Counted from the stretch's first letter, positions 25,925 to 35,987 are shown. The stretch is 53,663 nucleotides of DNA from an uncultured Bacteroidales bacterium (GCA_903927945.1 CAIYOZ010000042.1:1-53663); one strand, 5' to 3'. The notes: generated by a model from the letters alone, not told the origin. A program made the numbers and translations.

Positions 25925-27511
25925 ATGAAAAGGGTAACAGGCTCATACACTCTGATGTGTACAACGATTTTGCTTTTTGCAGTTGTTGTATCACTGTCAG
26001 CATGTACCGTACAAAAGCCTGAACCAATTGTGATCAACATTGTCAGGTATGGGGCGAGTATTTCGTTCCAGAGCAAGATACTGAAACGTACCATGCACTA
26101 TTCTATTTATTTGCCCGAAAAATACACGCGTGATAAGAAATATGCATCTGTCTATTTGCTGCATGGCTATGACGGGAATGAAACCGATTGGATGAAGGAT
26201 GGTGAAATTAATCTGACCATCAATGATTTTGAAAAGAGGGGGCTGATTGATCCCATGATTTATATCATGCCGCAGGGAGATAACAGTTATTATGTCAATG
26301 CCTATGACGGTACCGCGGACTATATGCGCATGATCACTGAAGAATTGGTGCCATTGATTGATGGTTCATATTCCACCGTGAAAGATAGAAATCACCGGGC
26401 AGTAGTTGGTTTTTCGATGGGTGGATATGGTGCATTGATACTGCCGGTAAAGAATCCGGGTTTGTTTTCAGTAGCAGCACCACTCAGTATGTCGTTCCGT
26501 ACCGATGCGCAATATTTAAATGAACCTCAATCAGTATTTGATGTCCAATGGGGACCTATATTCGGAGGGAAAGGAACCTCCGGGAATAACCGGTTGACTG
26601 ATTATTTCAAACAGAACAGTCCTTTTCATTTTTTTGCATTGCAAGAAGCAAGTGCATTCGATTCAATACATTATTTTATCGATTGCGGGGATGACGAGGA
26701 GACTTTATCCATCACGAACAATGCCATGCACGCGATCATGCGAAGTAAGAACATACCTCATGAATACAGGATGAGAAACGGTGCCCATACGTGGGATTAC
26801 TGGCGCTCGGCTATGACGGAAGTGTTACCTTATATTCAATCCTGTTTTACCGGGGTTGCATATCCCAAAGAAACAGGGTTGAGTACCTCCGAAGTCTTTT
26901 CGGGTACCATGACACAACAGACAGTTTCGGGAATTACCCTGAACATTTGCTTGCCTCTCAATTATATGACGTCGGGAATGAACTATCCAACCGTCTATTT
27001 TTTCCATGATGTGGAAAACAACCGTACTTCGGAAACAAATAAACTGGCCGCCGTGCTGGATTCATTACAAAAAGCTGTTCCCTTTATCCTGGTGGAATTG
27101 AACGCACACGATGTGGATGCAACGACTGTCAATTTCAACACTATCCTTACCTATATCGATCAAACATATCGCACGAAACTAAACAGTTATAACCGCATTG
27201 GCATTGGGAATAAGACAGGTGGGAAAGTTCTTTACAATGTAATCCTTGGAACCCCTGAATTCATGAATGTGGCATTTCTTTTTGATGCTTCATTGGGTAG
27301 CTCGTTTGAACCGCCCGTTGGGGGATACCTGTACCTGGATTGTCCGGATGACGGACTGAATTATGATAGCATGCAATTACTGTATTCTCTTTGCCGGGAC
27401 CGGAATATCTCCAATGAATTCAGGGTACGGAATGGACTTGACACCTACAATTCATTTTTACAGGGCGTTAAAAGCAGTACAGAAACTTTGGGTTATAAAT
27501 TGAATATATGA
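25925..27511 (+). CDS. Esterase D-like alpha/beta hydrolase lipoprotein, two hydrolase domains (C-terminal one degenerate)
   Basis: Lipobox SLSACTV; YLLHGYDGNETDW, VVGFSMGGYGAL; second domain YPTVYFFHD, GIGNKTGG. Confidence 0.85.
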   Translation: MKRVTGSYTLMCTTILLFAVVVSLSACTVQKPEPIVINIVRYGASISFQSKILKRTMHYSIYLPEKYTRDKKYASVYLLHGYDGNETDWMKDGEINLTINDFEKRGLIDPMIYIMPQGDNSYYVNAYDGTADYMRMITEELVPLIDGSYSTVKDRNHRAVVGFSMGGYGALILPVKNPGLFSVAAPLSMSFRTDAQYLNEPQSVFDVQWGPIFGGKGTSGNNRLTDYFKQNSPFHFFALQEASAFDSIHYFIDCGDDEETLSITNNAMHAIMRSKNIPHEYRMRNGAHTWDYWRSAMTEVLPYIQSCFTGVAYPKETGLSTSEVFSGTMTQQTVSGITLNICLPLNYMTSGMNYPTVYFFHDVENNRTSETNKLAAVLDSLQKAVPFILVELNAHDVDATTVNFNTILTYIDQTYRTKLNSYNRIGIGNKTGGKVLYNVILGTPEFMNVAFLFDASLGSSFEPPVGGYLYLDCPDDGLNYDSMQLLYSLCRDRNISNEFRVRNGLDTYNSFLQGVKSSTETLGYKLNI

Positions 27512-29079
27512 GCACGAAAAAGACAGTGATATGGATACTCTTGCTTTTTGCATGTTCAGTACATGCAGAAGAGTTTCGTGTGCAAGAGAATCTGTCATTT
27601 AAGAGTTCCATTTTAAACATGGAGATCGGATATTCAATTGTGCTGCCGAATGATTATTTTACGAGTGGAAAATCATATCCTGTCCTCTATTTCCTGCATG
27701 GGTTGGGTGATAACGATGCCTCGTGGCTTGAATACGGGCAGGTAACCCAATATATGGATCACCTGGTGAACGAACATATCATCTCTCCATTTATCTGTGT
27801 CATGCCCCAGGGGTTCAGAAGTTATTATTCCAACTTTTATACAGGAGATTTCCCCTATCAGGATATGTTTGTCCGGGAATTGGTTCCATTTATCGATAGC
27901 AATTACCGAACGATTCGCACAGCCGGAGAACGTGGTGTCATGGGATATTCCATGGGTGGGTTCGGAGCATTGGTTTTGCCCCTTAAATATCCCGATATAT
28001 TCCATGTGAGCATTCCATTGAGTGCCTCCATTCGAACGGACCATCAATATGCCACCGAAGAACAAAAGGGTTGGGACCAGCAATGGGGGAAGATTTTCGG
28101 TGCCGAACACAACACAGGAGATGCCCGGATCACTGATTATTACAAGCAAAATTCACCTTACCATCTCATCAAATCCATGAAAGCTGAAGACCTTAGAAAA
28201 ATCGCCTTTTTTATGGAAAATGGTGACAAGGAAAACACCCTTTGCCGGAGCAACGAAGATCTGCACATGTTGATGGTCGAAAAAGATATTCCTCATGTCT
28301 ACCATGTCAGGGCCGGAGCCCATGAGTTTAAGTTCTGGTGCGAAGCAATTCCCGAAGCTTTTCGTTTTGCCGATTGTTCATTCACTAATAAACCTTATAA
28401 AGAAGCTGAAACATTCGAAGATACGACTGTTTCTCAAAGACAACTGTTTTGGAAAGAAGAAGCTACTTTTTCCGGTAGGAAACTAAGTATCTTCTACCCT
28501 GAAAATCCAATATCAGTAAAACGTAATTACCCGACTGTTTATTTTGTATCCAGCCTGGACAAGGAAGATCAGGAGAAGCTCATTTCCCTTTATCAGCAGG
28601 ATTTACAGAAAGAACTGCTCGCTCCGATCATATTTTGTTTTGTGCAACCCGATCCGGATAGTTTGTTTCTCCGTAATGTCATACAATATATGGAAAAGAA
28701 CAAATCCTCCCGGGAAGGACGACGATTCAGGGCAGTGTGGAGCTATCAAAACGGGGGAGCTAATGTATTGGAACAGGCATTAACACCGGATCAATTTACA
28801 GCTTGTGTGTTTACGGATTCAAACCTGCAAATAAAGTTGCCAGGCCTTGAACAACTCATCGCAGACCACGAATCCATCAAGGATAATATCCGGTGGTATA
28901 TTGATACTCCTCCATCAGGGGATTCCTATTTGGCGAATGGTTATCTGCATATAAACCTGAGAGAACATGGATTTATTCATGAATACAGGGTTCGTCATAA
29001 CTATAAAGATGACTTTTCATTCTTACTGTCGGGATTTTCACCGGCCATATCGTATGTGAGCAAGAGATTTCATAATTAA
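27508..29079 (+). CDS. Esterase D-like alpha/beta hydrolase, two hydrolase domains (C-terminal one degenerate)
   Basis: YFLHGLGDNDASW, VMGYSMGGFGAL; second domain YPTVYFVSS, VWSYQNGGA; ATGA overlap with the previous gene. Confidence 0.85.
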   Translation: MSTKKTVIWILLLFACSVHAEEFRVQENLSFKSSILNMEIGYSIVLPNDYFTSGKSYPVLYFLHGLGDNDASWLEYGQVTQYMDHLVNEHIISPFICVMPQGFRSYYSNFYTGDFPYQDMFVRELVPFIDSNYRTIRTAGERGVMGYSMGGFGALVLPLKYPDIFHVSIPLSASIRTDHQYATEEQKGWDQQWGKIFGAEHNTGDARITDYYKQNSPYHLIKSMKAEDLRKIAFFMENGDKENTLCRSNEDLHMLMVEKDIPHVYHVRAGAHEFKFWCEAIPEAFRFADCSFTNKPYKEAETFEDTTVSQRQLFWKEEATFSGRKLSIFYPENPISVKRNYPTVYFVSSLDKEDQEKLISLYQQDLQKELLAPIIFCFVQPDPDSLFLRNVIQYMEKNKSSREGRRFRAVWSYQNGGANVLEQALTPDQFTACVFTDSNLQIKLPGLEQLIADHESIKDNIRWYIDTPPSGDSYLANGYLHINLREHGFIHEYRVRHNYKDDFSFLLSGFSPAISYVSKRFHN

Positions 29080-29105
29080 ATTAATTACCATTAAAACACA
29101 AAATT

Positions 29106-30113
29106 ATGTTCATTGTTGAAAATTATTCGTTGGCTGTAATGTTTTGCATTGTCACTATGCTTTGTTGGGGTTCATGGGGTAACACACAGAAACTGGCGGC
29201 AAAGACCTGGCGTTACGAACTATTCTATTGGGATTACGTCATTGGGATTGTCCTTTTCAGTCTGATATTGGGATTTACCCTGGGAAGTTTTGGTGAAGGG
29301 GGACGATCGTTCATCATGGATCTGAAACAAGCAGATTCGAGCAATATCTGGAGTGCTATAGTGGGTGGGATTGTATTTAATGCAGCCAACATACTGCTAT
29401 CGGCTTCCATTTCTATCGCTGGGCTGGCAGTGGCTTTTCCATTGGGGGTAGGCATAGCCTTGGTGCTGGGAGTCTTTGTGAACTATTTCAATGCGCCCAA
29501 GGGTGATCCTGTGATCCTGTTTACCGGGGTAGCACTCATCACGCTGGCTATTATTTTTAATGGCATTGCAGCCGGTAAAATTAAAAAAGACGACAAAGGG
29601 ACTTCAAATCAAAAGGGAATCGTACTAGCTGTCTTTGCAGGGTTGTTGATGGCCTTCTTCTATAGGTTTGTGGCAGCCTCGATGGACCTGAACAACTTTG
29701 AACATCCGGCAGCAGGGATGTTGACCCCCTATGCTGCCTTCTTTATTTTTGCCCTGGGGATACTGGCAAGTAATTTTGTATTCAACTCCCTGATTATGAT
29801 GAAACCATTTGTGGGAGCTCCTGTCAGGTACAAGGATTATTTTAACGGAAATTTAAGGACTCACCTGATTGGCGTACTCGGTGGGACTATCTGGGCCCTG
29901 GGTACTTCGCTGAGTTATATTGCTGCGGGAAAGGCCGGTGCTGCCATATCCTATGCATTGGGACAGGGAGCCACCATGATTGCTGCCATTTGGGGCGTAT
30001 TTATCTGGAAGGAATTTAAAGGTGCTTCGAAACAGATAAACGGACTCTTGGCTCTCATGTTTTTATTATTCATTACCGGACTTATCCTGATTATCGTTTC
30101 CGGAGGAAATTAA
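29106..30113 (+). CDS. GRP/RhaT-like (DMT superfamily) sugar transporter, probable ribose transporter
   Basis: 10-TM pattern; MLCWGSWGNTQKLA, FNAANILLSASISIAGLAVAFPLGVGIALVLG; co-directional with ribokinase and SusCD. Confidence 0.8.
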   Translation: MFIVENYSLAVMFCIVTMLCWGSWGNTQKLAAKTWRYELFYWDYVIGIVLFSLILGFTLGSFGEGGRSFIMDLKQADSSNIWSAIVGGIVFNAANILLSASISIAGLAVAFPLGVGIALVLGVFVNYFNAPKGDPVILFTGVALITLAIIFNGIAAGKIKKDDKGTSNQKGIVLAVFAGLLMAFFYRFVAASMDLNNFEHPAAGMLTPYAAFFIFALGILASNFVFNSLIMMKPFVGAPVRYKDYFNGNLRTHLIGVLGGTIWALGTSLSYIAAGKAGAAISYALGQGATMIAAIWGVFIWKEFKGASKQINGLLALMFLLFITGLILIIVSGGN

Positions 30114-30169
30114 ATAGATTATTTTTCATTCACTAAACAATAATTGTGTAACATTAAAAAAACAAGATC

Positions 30170-31438
30170 ATGAAAAAGAATTATTCTTTATCGCTGGTTA
30201 CCGCAATTGGCTTAATGTTTTTAGGAACAATTCAGGCATTTGCAGTGGATTACACCATTTCGTTTACGGGTACCGGGAAAAGTACCACCGTAGGGAGTGT
30301 AATCGTTCAGAATCTTACAAAAGGTACTACGGCTACAGTGCCGGGCGGGAGTTCTTTAACCCTGACCGTTGTAGCCGGACTCGATCAACTGGTAGCAGAT
30401 AAAGGCGGTCTGCGTATTTATTCGAACGCAGTGGATGGAAACTCCACCGTACTATTCATGGCTAAGAATTCAGGAAGCACTCAAATTAGCGCCTATGGAT
30501 TGGATGGTCGAAAAATCGTAGGAAGGACTGAAAACTTACTGGCAGGTCAAAACTCCTTTCAGGTTTCATTACAAAAAGGTGCTTATTTTGTTCGGGTAGA
30601 TGGCGTAGGATATTCCTTCGCTGCCAAACTGATCAATCAGAGCAGTTCGAAAAGCAACCCTCAGATTACTATGTTAGCCACTGGAAATGGAGGATCGCCG
30701 GTGATGCAAAAAAGCAAAAGTACAGCCACTGCCATGGATTACACCATCGGTGATCAATTGCTTTATAAGGGAATTTCAGGAAATTATGCCACCATAGTGA
30801 CGGATATTCCAACAGCCAGCAAGACCGTGAATTTCAATTTTATTGAATGCCTGGATGCCGATGGTAACTACTACGCAGTGGTTAAAATAGGTACGCAGAC
30901 CTGGATGGCGGAAAACATGAGAACCACAAAATACAGGACCGGTACTATTCCGAATATCACAGTGGCTGCTGATTGGGGAAACACGACTTTGGTGACAGGT
31001 GCCTGGTGCTACCTCAATGGAGATGCGACCAATAATACCCGCATTGGCAAATTATACAACTGGTTTGCCGTCAATGACACCCGGAATATTGCTCCGGTAG
31101 GTTGGCATGTCCCAAGTATAGTTGAATATACTACGTTAGGTACGTTTTTAGGTGGTTTTGATGTTGCCGGATTAGCTATGAAGGAAACCGGAACGACAAA
31201 CTGGTTAACAGACGCCTTTGGGAGTACAAATTCAAGCGGCTTCTCTGCCAGGGCAAGTGGCAAGTGCAATAGCAGTGGCGTCATGAACGATTTTGACTAT
31301 AACTACTTGTGGACAAATGTTGAGTTTAGTGCTACGAATGGTACCTGTGCATTTTTGGCAGGACCTAACGCTAATTTTGATATTACCTATAGTCCCGGTA
31401 AACGGAATGGTTTCTCACTTCGTTGCATCATGGATTAG
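30170..31438 (+). CDS. FISUMP-domain (Fibrobacter succinogenes major paralogous domain) secreted protein
   Basis: VVKIGTQTWMAENMRTTKYRTG, GKLYNWFAVND, PVGWHVPSIVEYTTL, NGFSLRCIMD. Confidence 0.85.
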   Translation: MKKNYSLSLVTAIGLMFLGTIQAFAVDYTISFTGTGKSTTVGSVIVQNLTKGTTATVPGGSSLTLTVVAGLDQLVADKGGLRIYSNAVDGNSTVLFMAKNSGSTQISAYGLDGRKIVGRTENLLAGQNSFQVSLQKGAYFVRVDGVGYSFAAKLINQSSSKSNPQITMLATGNGGSPVMQKSKSTATAMDYTIGDQLLYKGISGNYATIVTDIPTASKTVNFNFIECLDADGNYYAVVKIGTQTWMAENMRTTKYRTGTIPNITVAADWGNTTLVTGAWCYLNGDATNNTRIGKLYNWFAVNDTRNIAPVGWHVPSIVEYTTLGTFLGGFDVAGLAMKETGTTNWLTDAFGSTNSSGFSARASGKCNSSGVMNDFDYNYLWTNVEFSATNGTCAFLAGPNANFDITYSPGKRNGFSLRCIMD

Positions 31439-31477
31439 TCATTCAATGAAATGAAAAGTTATATCAACTGAATACAG

Positions 31478-31517
31478 GAAAGTTAACTGATAATCTATCA
31501 GTTGACTTTCTTTTATT
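31478..31517 (+). terminator. Rho-independent terminator
   Basis: GAAAGTTAACTGATA-ATC-TATCAGTTGACTTTC then TTTTATT. Confidence 0.75.
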
Positions 31518-31601
31518 ATCACTTTTTCAAAGAATTTCATATTCAAAGGGTCCTGACAACATAACAGTGAAAGAAGCAATTTATTAAACAACTCTTTAAA
31601 C

Positions 31602-32816
31602 ATGGACAAATCAATCGCTGAAGCTGGAAATAATGGAGAAAAAGTTCGTTCTGATTGTTATATTACTCTTGAACTGACAAGTGAAGGAGGAATAAATACT
31701 GAATTGATATCAAAGGTAGAGGCACTCTATGGAGACTCAATTTTGATTCTTTGTAAAGACATGTTTCGTTTTTTTGGAATAGAAAATGCCAGGTTGAAAG
31801 TTGAAGATAAAGGAGCCCTCCCTTTTGTACTGGCTGCCCGGATAGAAGCTGCCATAAAGAGCTTGATAACCACAACTAAAGAATACCTGTTCGAAATGTA
31901 TGAGGAATATAGATATTCTACCGCCCGCGACCGTCCCCGGATGACCAGGTTATACCTACCTGGCAATACACCTTCCTTAATGATCAATGCCGGCATTCAT
32001 ACCCCAAATGGAATCATCCTTGACCTGGAAGATGCTGTAGGTGTGAATAAAAAAACTGAAGCCCGCTACCTGGTTCGTAATGCCCTCAGAAGTGTAGATT
32101 TCATGGGTGCGGAACGAATGGTGCGGATCAATCAGTTGCCTTTAGGATTTGAGGATCTGGATTTCATTATCCCACACAACGTGAACCTGATCCTGCTTCC
32201 TAAATGCGAAAATGCGGGGCAGATTCATCAGTTGAATGAGAAAATAAATGAACTTAAAAAGCTTGCAGGAGTTACGAACCCTGTTTGGATCATGCCCATT
32301 ATCGAGAATGCCATGGGTGTGATGAAAGCCCTGGAAATAGCTCAGGCGGCAGAAAATGTGGTGGCTATGTGTATCGGCCTGGAAGATTATACGGCTGACA
32401 TTGGTGCCAAAAGGACCAATGGTGCGAATGAATCTTTTTTCGCCCGCTGTCAGGTGTTGAATGCATGCAAGGCAGCCAGAATACAAGCTATTGATTCGGT
32501 GTTCTCTGACATTGGAGATATGGAAGAACTTAAAGAAAATGTGCTTCGTTCGAAAGCGATGGGTTTTGAAGGTATGGGGTGTATCCATCCTCGTCAGATT
32601 AAGGTGATCTATGAAAATTTTAGCCCCGATGAAACGGAAATAAAAACTGCCGAAAGAATTGTCATCGCATTTGAAGAAGCGACTAAAAAAGGCCTGGGCG
32701 TTGTATCCCTGGGTACAAAAATGATTGATGCGCCGGTAGTAAAAAAAGCCAGACAAACCATTGATCTGGCCATTCGAATGGGAAAGCTTGACTCAAATTG
32801 GATGGAATTGATTTAA
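31602..32816 (+). CDS. citE: Citrate lyase acyl carrier (CitD) / beta subunit (CitE) fusion
   Basis: N-terminal CitD-like AGNNGEKVRSDCYI and LKVEDKGALPFVLAARIEAAI; then CitE LYLPGNTPSLMINAGIHTPNGIILDLEDAV and GLEDYTADIGAKRT. Confidence 0.9.
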   Translation: MDKSIAEAGNNGEKVRSDCYITLELTSEGGINTELISKVEALYGDSILILCKDMFRFFGIENARLKVEDKGALPFVLAARIEAAIKSLITTTKEYLFEMYEEYRYSTARDRPRMTRLYLPGNTPSLMINAGIHTPNGIILDLEDAVGVNKKTEARYLVRNALRSVDFMGAERMVRINQLPLGFEDLDFIIPHNVNLILLPKCENAGQIHQLNEKINELKKLAGVTNPVWIMPIIENAMGVMKALEIAQAAENVVAMCIGLEDYTADIGAKRTNGANESFFARCQVLNACKAARIQAIDSVFSDIGDMEELKENVLRSKAMGFEGMGCIHPRQIKVIYENFSPDETEIKTAERIVIAFEEATKKGLGVVSLGTKMIDAPVVKKARQTIDLAIRMGKLDSNWMELI

Positions 32817-32844
32817 AATCCACAGATTGAAAAAAGGAGTAAAT

Positions 32845-34407
32845 ATGTCGATCAATGATAAATTTATCATAAATGCAGCCGGACGAAAAGTTCCTGTAGA
32901 AGTAAACGGGCTAGCGGTTATTCCTTTCAGGGGCGTTGGAAAGTTCATCCCCAATGGGAATAAACAAGCACCACGAATTCCCTCGTGTGTAGAATATCCT
33001 TCAGATGGGAATAAATTAGTTCCTTCATTAAAAGAATCCTTGCTTCAGGCTGGCTTAAAGAACGGAATGACTCTGTCGACCCACCATCATTTCCGTAACG
33101 GGGATTTAATAGCCAATCAGGTTTTTGATCTGGCCTCGGAGATGGGCATCAAAGATCTTGTATGGTTTCCTTCTGCTTCTTTCGAATGCAACGTTTATTT
33201 GATCAAATACCTGGAGGATGGTACTATCCATCATATTGAAGGGAGTATGAATGGCTCTCTGGGTCGATTTACCTCGCAGGGGAATATGAAAGGCATGGGA
33301 ATCCTTCGATCCCACGGAGGAAGGTATCAGAGTGTCCAGGATGGCGAAGTTCATATTGATATTGCCATCATTGCTGCTCCTTGTGCCGACATGTTTGGGA
33401 ATGCCAACGGAACAAACGGACCTGCTGCCTGTGGTTCTTTGGGATTTGCCCTGGTCGATTCGGAATATGCCTCTAAGGTGATTGTGGTTACTGATAACCT
33501 GGTTCCATTCCCATGCGTACCCTGGCAAATTCAGGGGAATCATGTGGATTATGTGGTACAGGTAGATCAGGTAGGCATCCCCGAGAAAATTGTGTCGGGT
33601 ACTACCGAAATAACCAAAAGTCCGGACAGGCTTTTTCTGGCTGAGTTAACCGCCAGGTTTTGTGAAGCAAGCGGTATCCTCCGGGATGGCTTTTCATTCC
33701 AAAGTGGTTCGGGGGGTGTTTCTCTGGCGGTATCGGCCTATTTCAGGGAAATAATGGTAAAGAAAGGAATCAAGGCCCGTTTTGCCCGGGGAGGCAGTAA
33801 TAAATACCTGGTATCCATGTTGGAGGAAGGGCTTATTGATTATATCATTGATGGACAAACTTTCGACCTTGAAGGGGTGCGTTCCATGCGGGAGAATTCT
33901 AACCACGTATGGTCAAGTCCCTTTACAAGTTATAATTATCACAGTAAAGGGAATTTTGCATCCCTGGTGGATGTCGTCATCCTCGGTGCCACCGAAATAG
34001 ATATCAACTTTAATGCAAATGTGGTTACCCATTCCGATGGTTATCTGTTGCACGGCATAGGTGGCTGGCAAAACTGCTTGTTTTCTAAAACAGTCATTTT
34101 AACTGTACCCCTATTCAGGGATAGGATTCCTGTGATAAAGGATGAAGTAACTACCCTCTGCGGTCCGGGTGAATTGATTGATGTGGTCGTTACGGAACGG
34201 GGAATTGCTATCAATCCATTGCGAACCGATTTAATTGAAATAACCAAAGATTCAGGATTGCCTGTATTTACTATCAATGAACTTAAAGAACTGGCTGAAA
34301 AAATATGTGGCAAACCATCACTGCCGAAGTTTACCGATACTCCGGTTGCTGTGGTTAAATGGGTAGATGGTACAGTGATAGATACCATTTGGCAAGTAGA
34401 AAAATAG
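32845..34407 (+). CDS. citF: Citrate lyase alpha subunit (citrate CoA-transferase)
   Basis: GLKNGMTLSTHHHFRNGD, GGRYQSVQDGEVHIDIAIIAAPCAD, FQSGSGGVSLAVS. RBS AGGAG before ATG 32845; the 32827 start is TTG. Confidence 0.93.
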   Translation: MSINDKFIINAAGRKVPVEVNGLAVIPFRGVGKFIPNGNKQAPRIPSCVEYPSDGNKLVPSLKESLLQAGLKNGMTLSTHHHFRNGDLIANQVFDLASEMGIKDLVWFPSASFECNVYLIKYLEDGTIHHIEGSMNGSLGRFTSQGNMKGMGILRSHGGRYQSVQDGEVHIDIAIIAAPCADMFGNANGTNGPAACGSLGFALVDSEYASKVIVVTDNLVPFPCVPWQIQGNHVDYVVQVDQVGIPEKIVSGTTEITKSPDRLFLAELTARFCEASGILRDGFSFQSGSGGVSLAVSAYFREIMVKKGIKARFARGGSNKYLVSMLEEGLIDYIIDGQTFDLEGVRSMRENSNHVWSSPFTSYNYHSKGNFASLVDVVILGATEIDINFNANVVTHSDGYLLHGIGGWQNCLFSKTVILTVPLFRDRIPVIKDEVTTLCGPGELIDVVVTERGIAINPLRTDLIEITKDSGLPVFTINELKELAEKICGKPSLPKFTDTPVAVVKWVDGTVIDTIWQVEK

Positions 34408-34480
34408 CCTAAAAGGCATAAGATTCAGGACCCAAGGTAAGAAACAATGATCGTAAATGGAATAATTATCCTAAAAAAAC

Positions 34481-35764
34481 ATGAGTGAATCAACGTTGGC
34501 TTTACTGGGTTTGGGAATGATAACCACTTTTATCACGCTCATCCTGACCAAGCGGCTTTCCCCGTTTGTGGCACTAACCCTTATCCCGATTCTCTTTGGA
34601 CTGATGACCGGGGCCGGGTTGGGATTAGGCAAAATGATGGAAAACGGGATTAGGGATACAGCACCTACAGGCGTGTTGATTATGTTCGGTATTCTGTATT
34701 TTGGAATCATGTTTGAAGTAGGACTCTTTGAACCATTGATTATTAAATTTTTACAAATTGCCAAAGGTGATCCCTTGAAAGTCATTATGGGAACCTGCGT
34801 ACTCTCATTCATCGTAGCAATGGATGGCGATGGAGCAGCTACTTACCTGATCATCGTCGGAGCCATGCTTCCGGTGTATAAACGGCTTGGAATAAATCCG
34901 TTAATTCTGACTTGCATATTGACGCTATGTGTAGGCATAATGATCAAACTTCCCTGGACGGGGGCAAATGCCCGTGTGTTGAGTGCACTACATCTTAATC
35001 CGTCTGAGCTTTTCAATCCGATTATTCCGGCTATGCTGGCATCAATGGTTTGGGTTTTAATGGTGGCTTATTATTTCGGTTTAAAAGAGCGGAAGCGGCT
35101 GGGAATTCAACTTATTGAAATTACTGAAAGCAAGGAAATAAAAAATAAAGTGCTCTATTTTACCAATCTTTTGCTAACCATTGTTCTGATAGTTGCATTG
35201 GTTTCAGGATTATTCCCTATTGCAGTAACCTTTATGGTGGGTCTCGCCATTGCCCTGATTCTCAATTTTCCGAATCTTGAAGAACAACGAAAACGATTAG
35301 CAGCACATGCCGCCAGCGCACTCTCAGTAGGTTCCATGGTTTTTGCAGCCGGTATATTCACAGGCATACTGTCCGGTACAAAAATGCTGAACGCCATGGC
35401 TCAAAGTTTTATACGCATCATTCCCGATTCATTAGGACCCAATATGGCGGTAATCACTGCCATAACCTCTATGCCATTCACTTATTTTATCAGCAATGAT
35501 GCCTATTATTATGGAATCATTCCGTTAACTGCCGTCACAGCCTCCCATTTCACGGTTCCTGCCATTGAAATCGGAAGAGCATCCTTGATGGGGCAATCAG
35601 TTCATATGCTAAGCCCGTTGGTTGCCTCCACCTATTTGTTGATAGGACTGGCAGACGTGAGCTTTGCAGCACATCAACGATTTACGCTTAAATGGGCTGT
35701 TGGTTCCGTATTGGTGATGACGCTTGTAACGATTTTAACCGGCGTTATCACGATTTATTTATAA
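34481..35764 (+). CDS. CitMHS-family citrate transporter
   Basis: TM-rich; LGLGMITTFITLILTKRLSP, DGDGAATYLIIVGAMLPVYKRL, SNDAYYYGIIPLT. Confidence 0.9.
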   Translation: MSESTLALLGLGMITTFITLILTKRLSPFVALTLIPILFGLMTGAGLGLGKMMENGIRDTAPTGVLIMFGILYFGIMFEVGLFEPLIIKFLQIAKGDPLKVIMGTCVLSFIVAMDGDGAATYLIIVGAMLPVYKRLGINPLILTCILTLCVGIMIKLPWTGANARVLSALHLNPSELFNPIIPAMLASMVWVLMVAYYFGLKERKRLGIQLIEITESKEIKNKVLYFTNLLLTIVLIVALVSGLFPIAVTFMVGLAIALILNFPNLEEQRKRLAAHAASALSVGSMVFAAGIFTGILSGTKMLNAMAQSFIRIIPDSLGPNMAVITAITSMPFTYFISNDAYYYGIIPLTAVTASHFTVPAIEIGRASLMGQSVHMLSPLVASTYLLIGLADVSFAAHQRFTLKWAVGSVLVMTLVTILTGVITIYL

Positions 35765-35861
35765 AATTCTTTTGAATATACTATCTGATTAAATTCTAAA
35801 AATACTACTTAACCTGCTGACTTATTGGCTTAATTAATTCAATACCTATAAATTACTATTT

Positions 35862-35897
35862 GAAAACAGAGTTGCTTAAAAAGTAACTCTGTTTTTA
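35862..35897 (+). terminator. Rho-independent terminator after the citrate operon
   Basis: GAAAACAGAGTTGCTT-AAA-AAGTAACTCTGTTTTT. Confidence 0.85.
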
Positions 35898-35987
35898 GTT
35901 ATATCCAAGGTCTGAAATACTCCAAATTAGAGGTTCGATTATCGAATGGATTTAGATTATAGCAGACTTTACCTGTTATCTATGTAC

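Noticed and set aside
32142-32756. 204-aa minus-strand ORF
   Set aside because: Antisense to citE; F/H-rich shadow translation.
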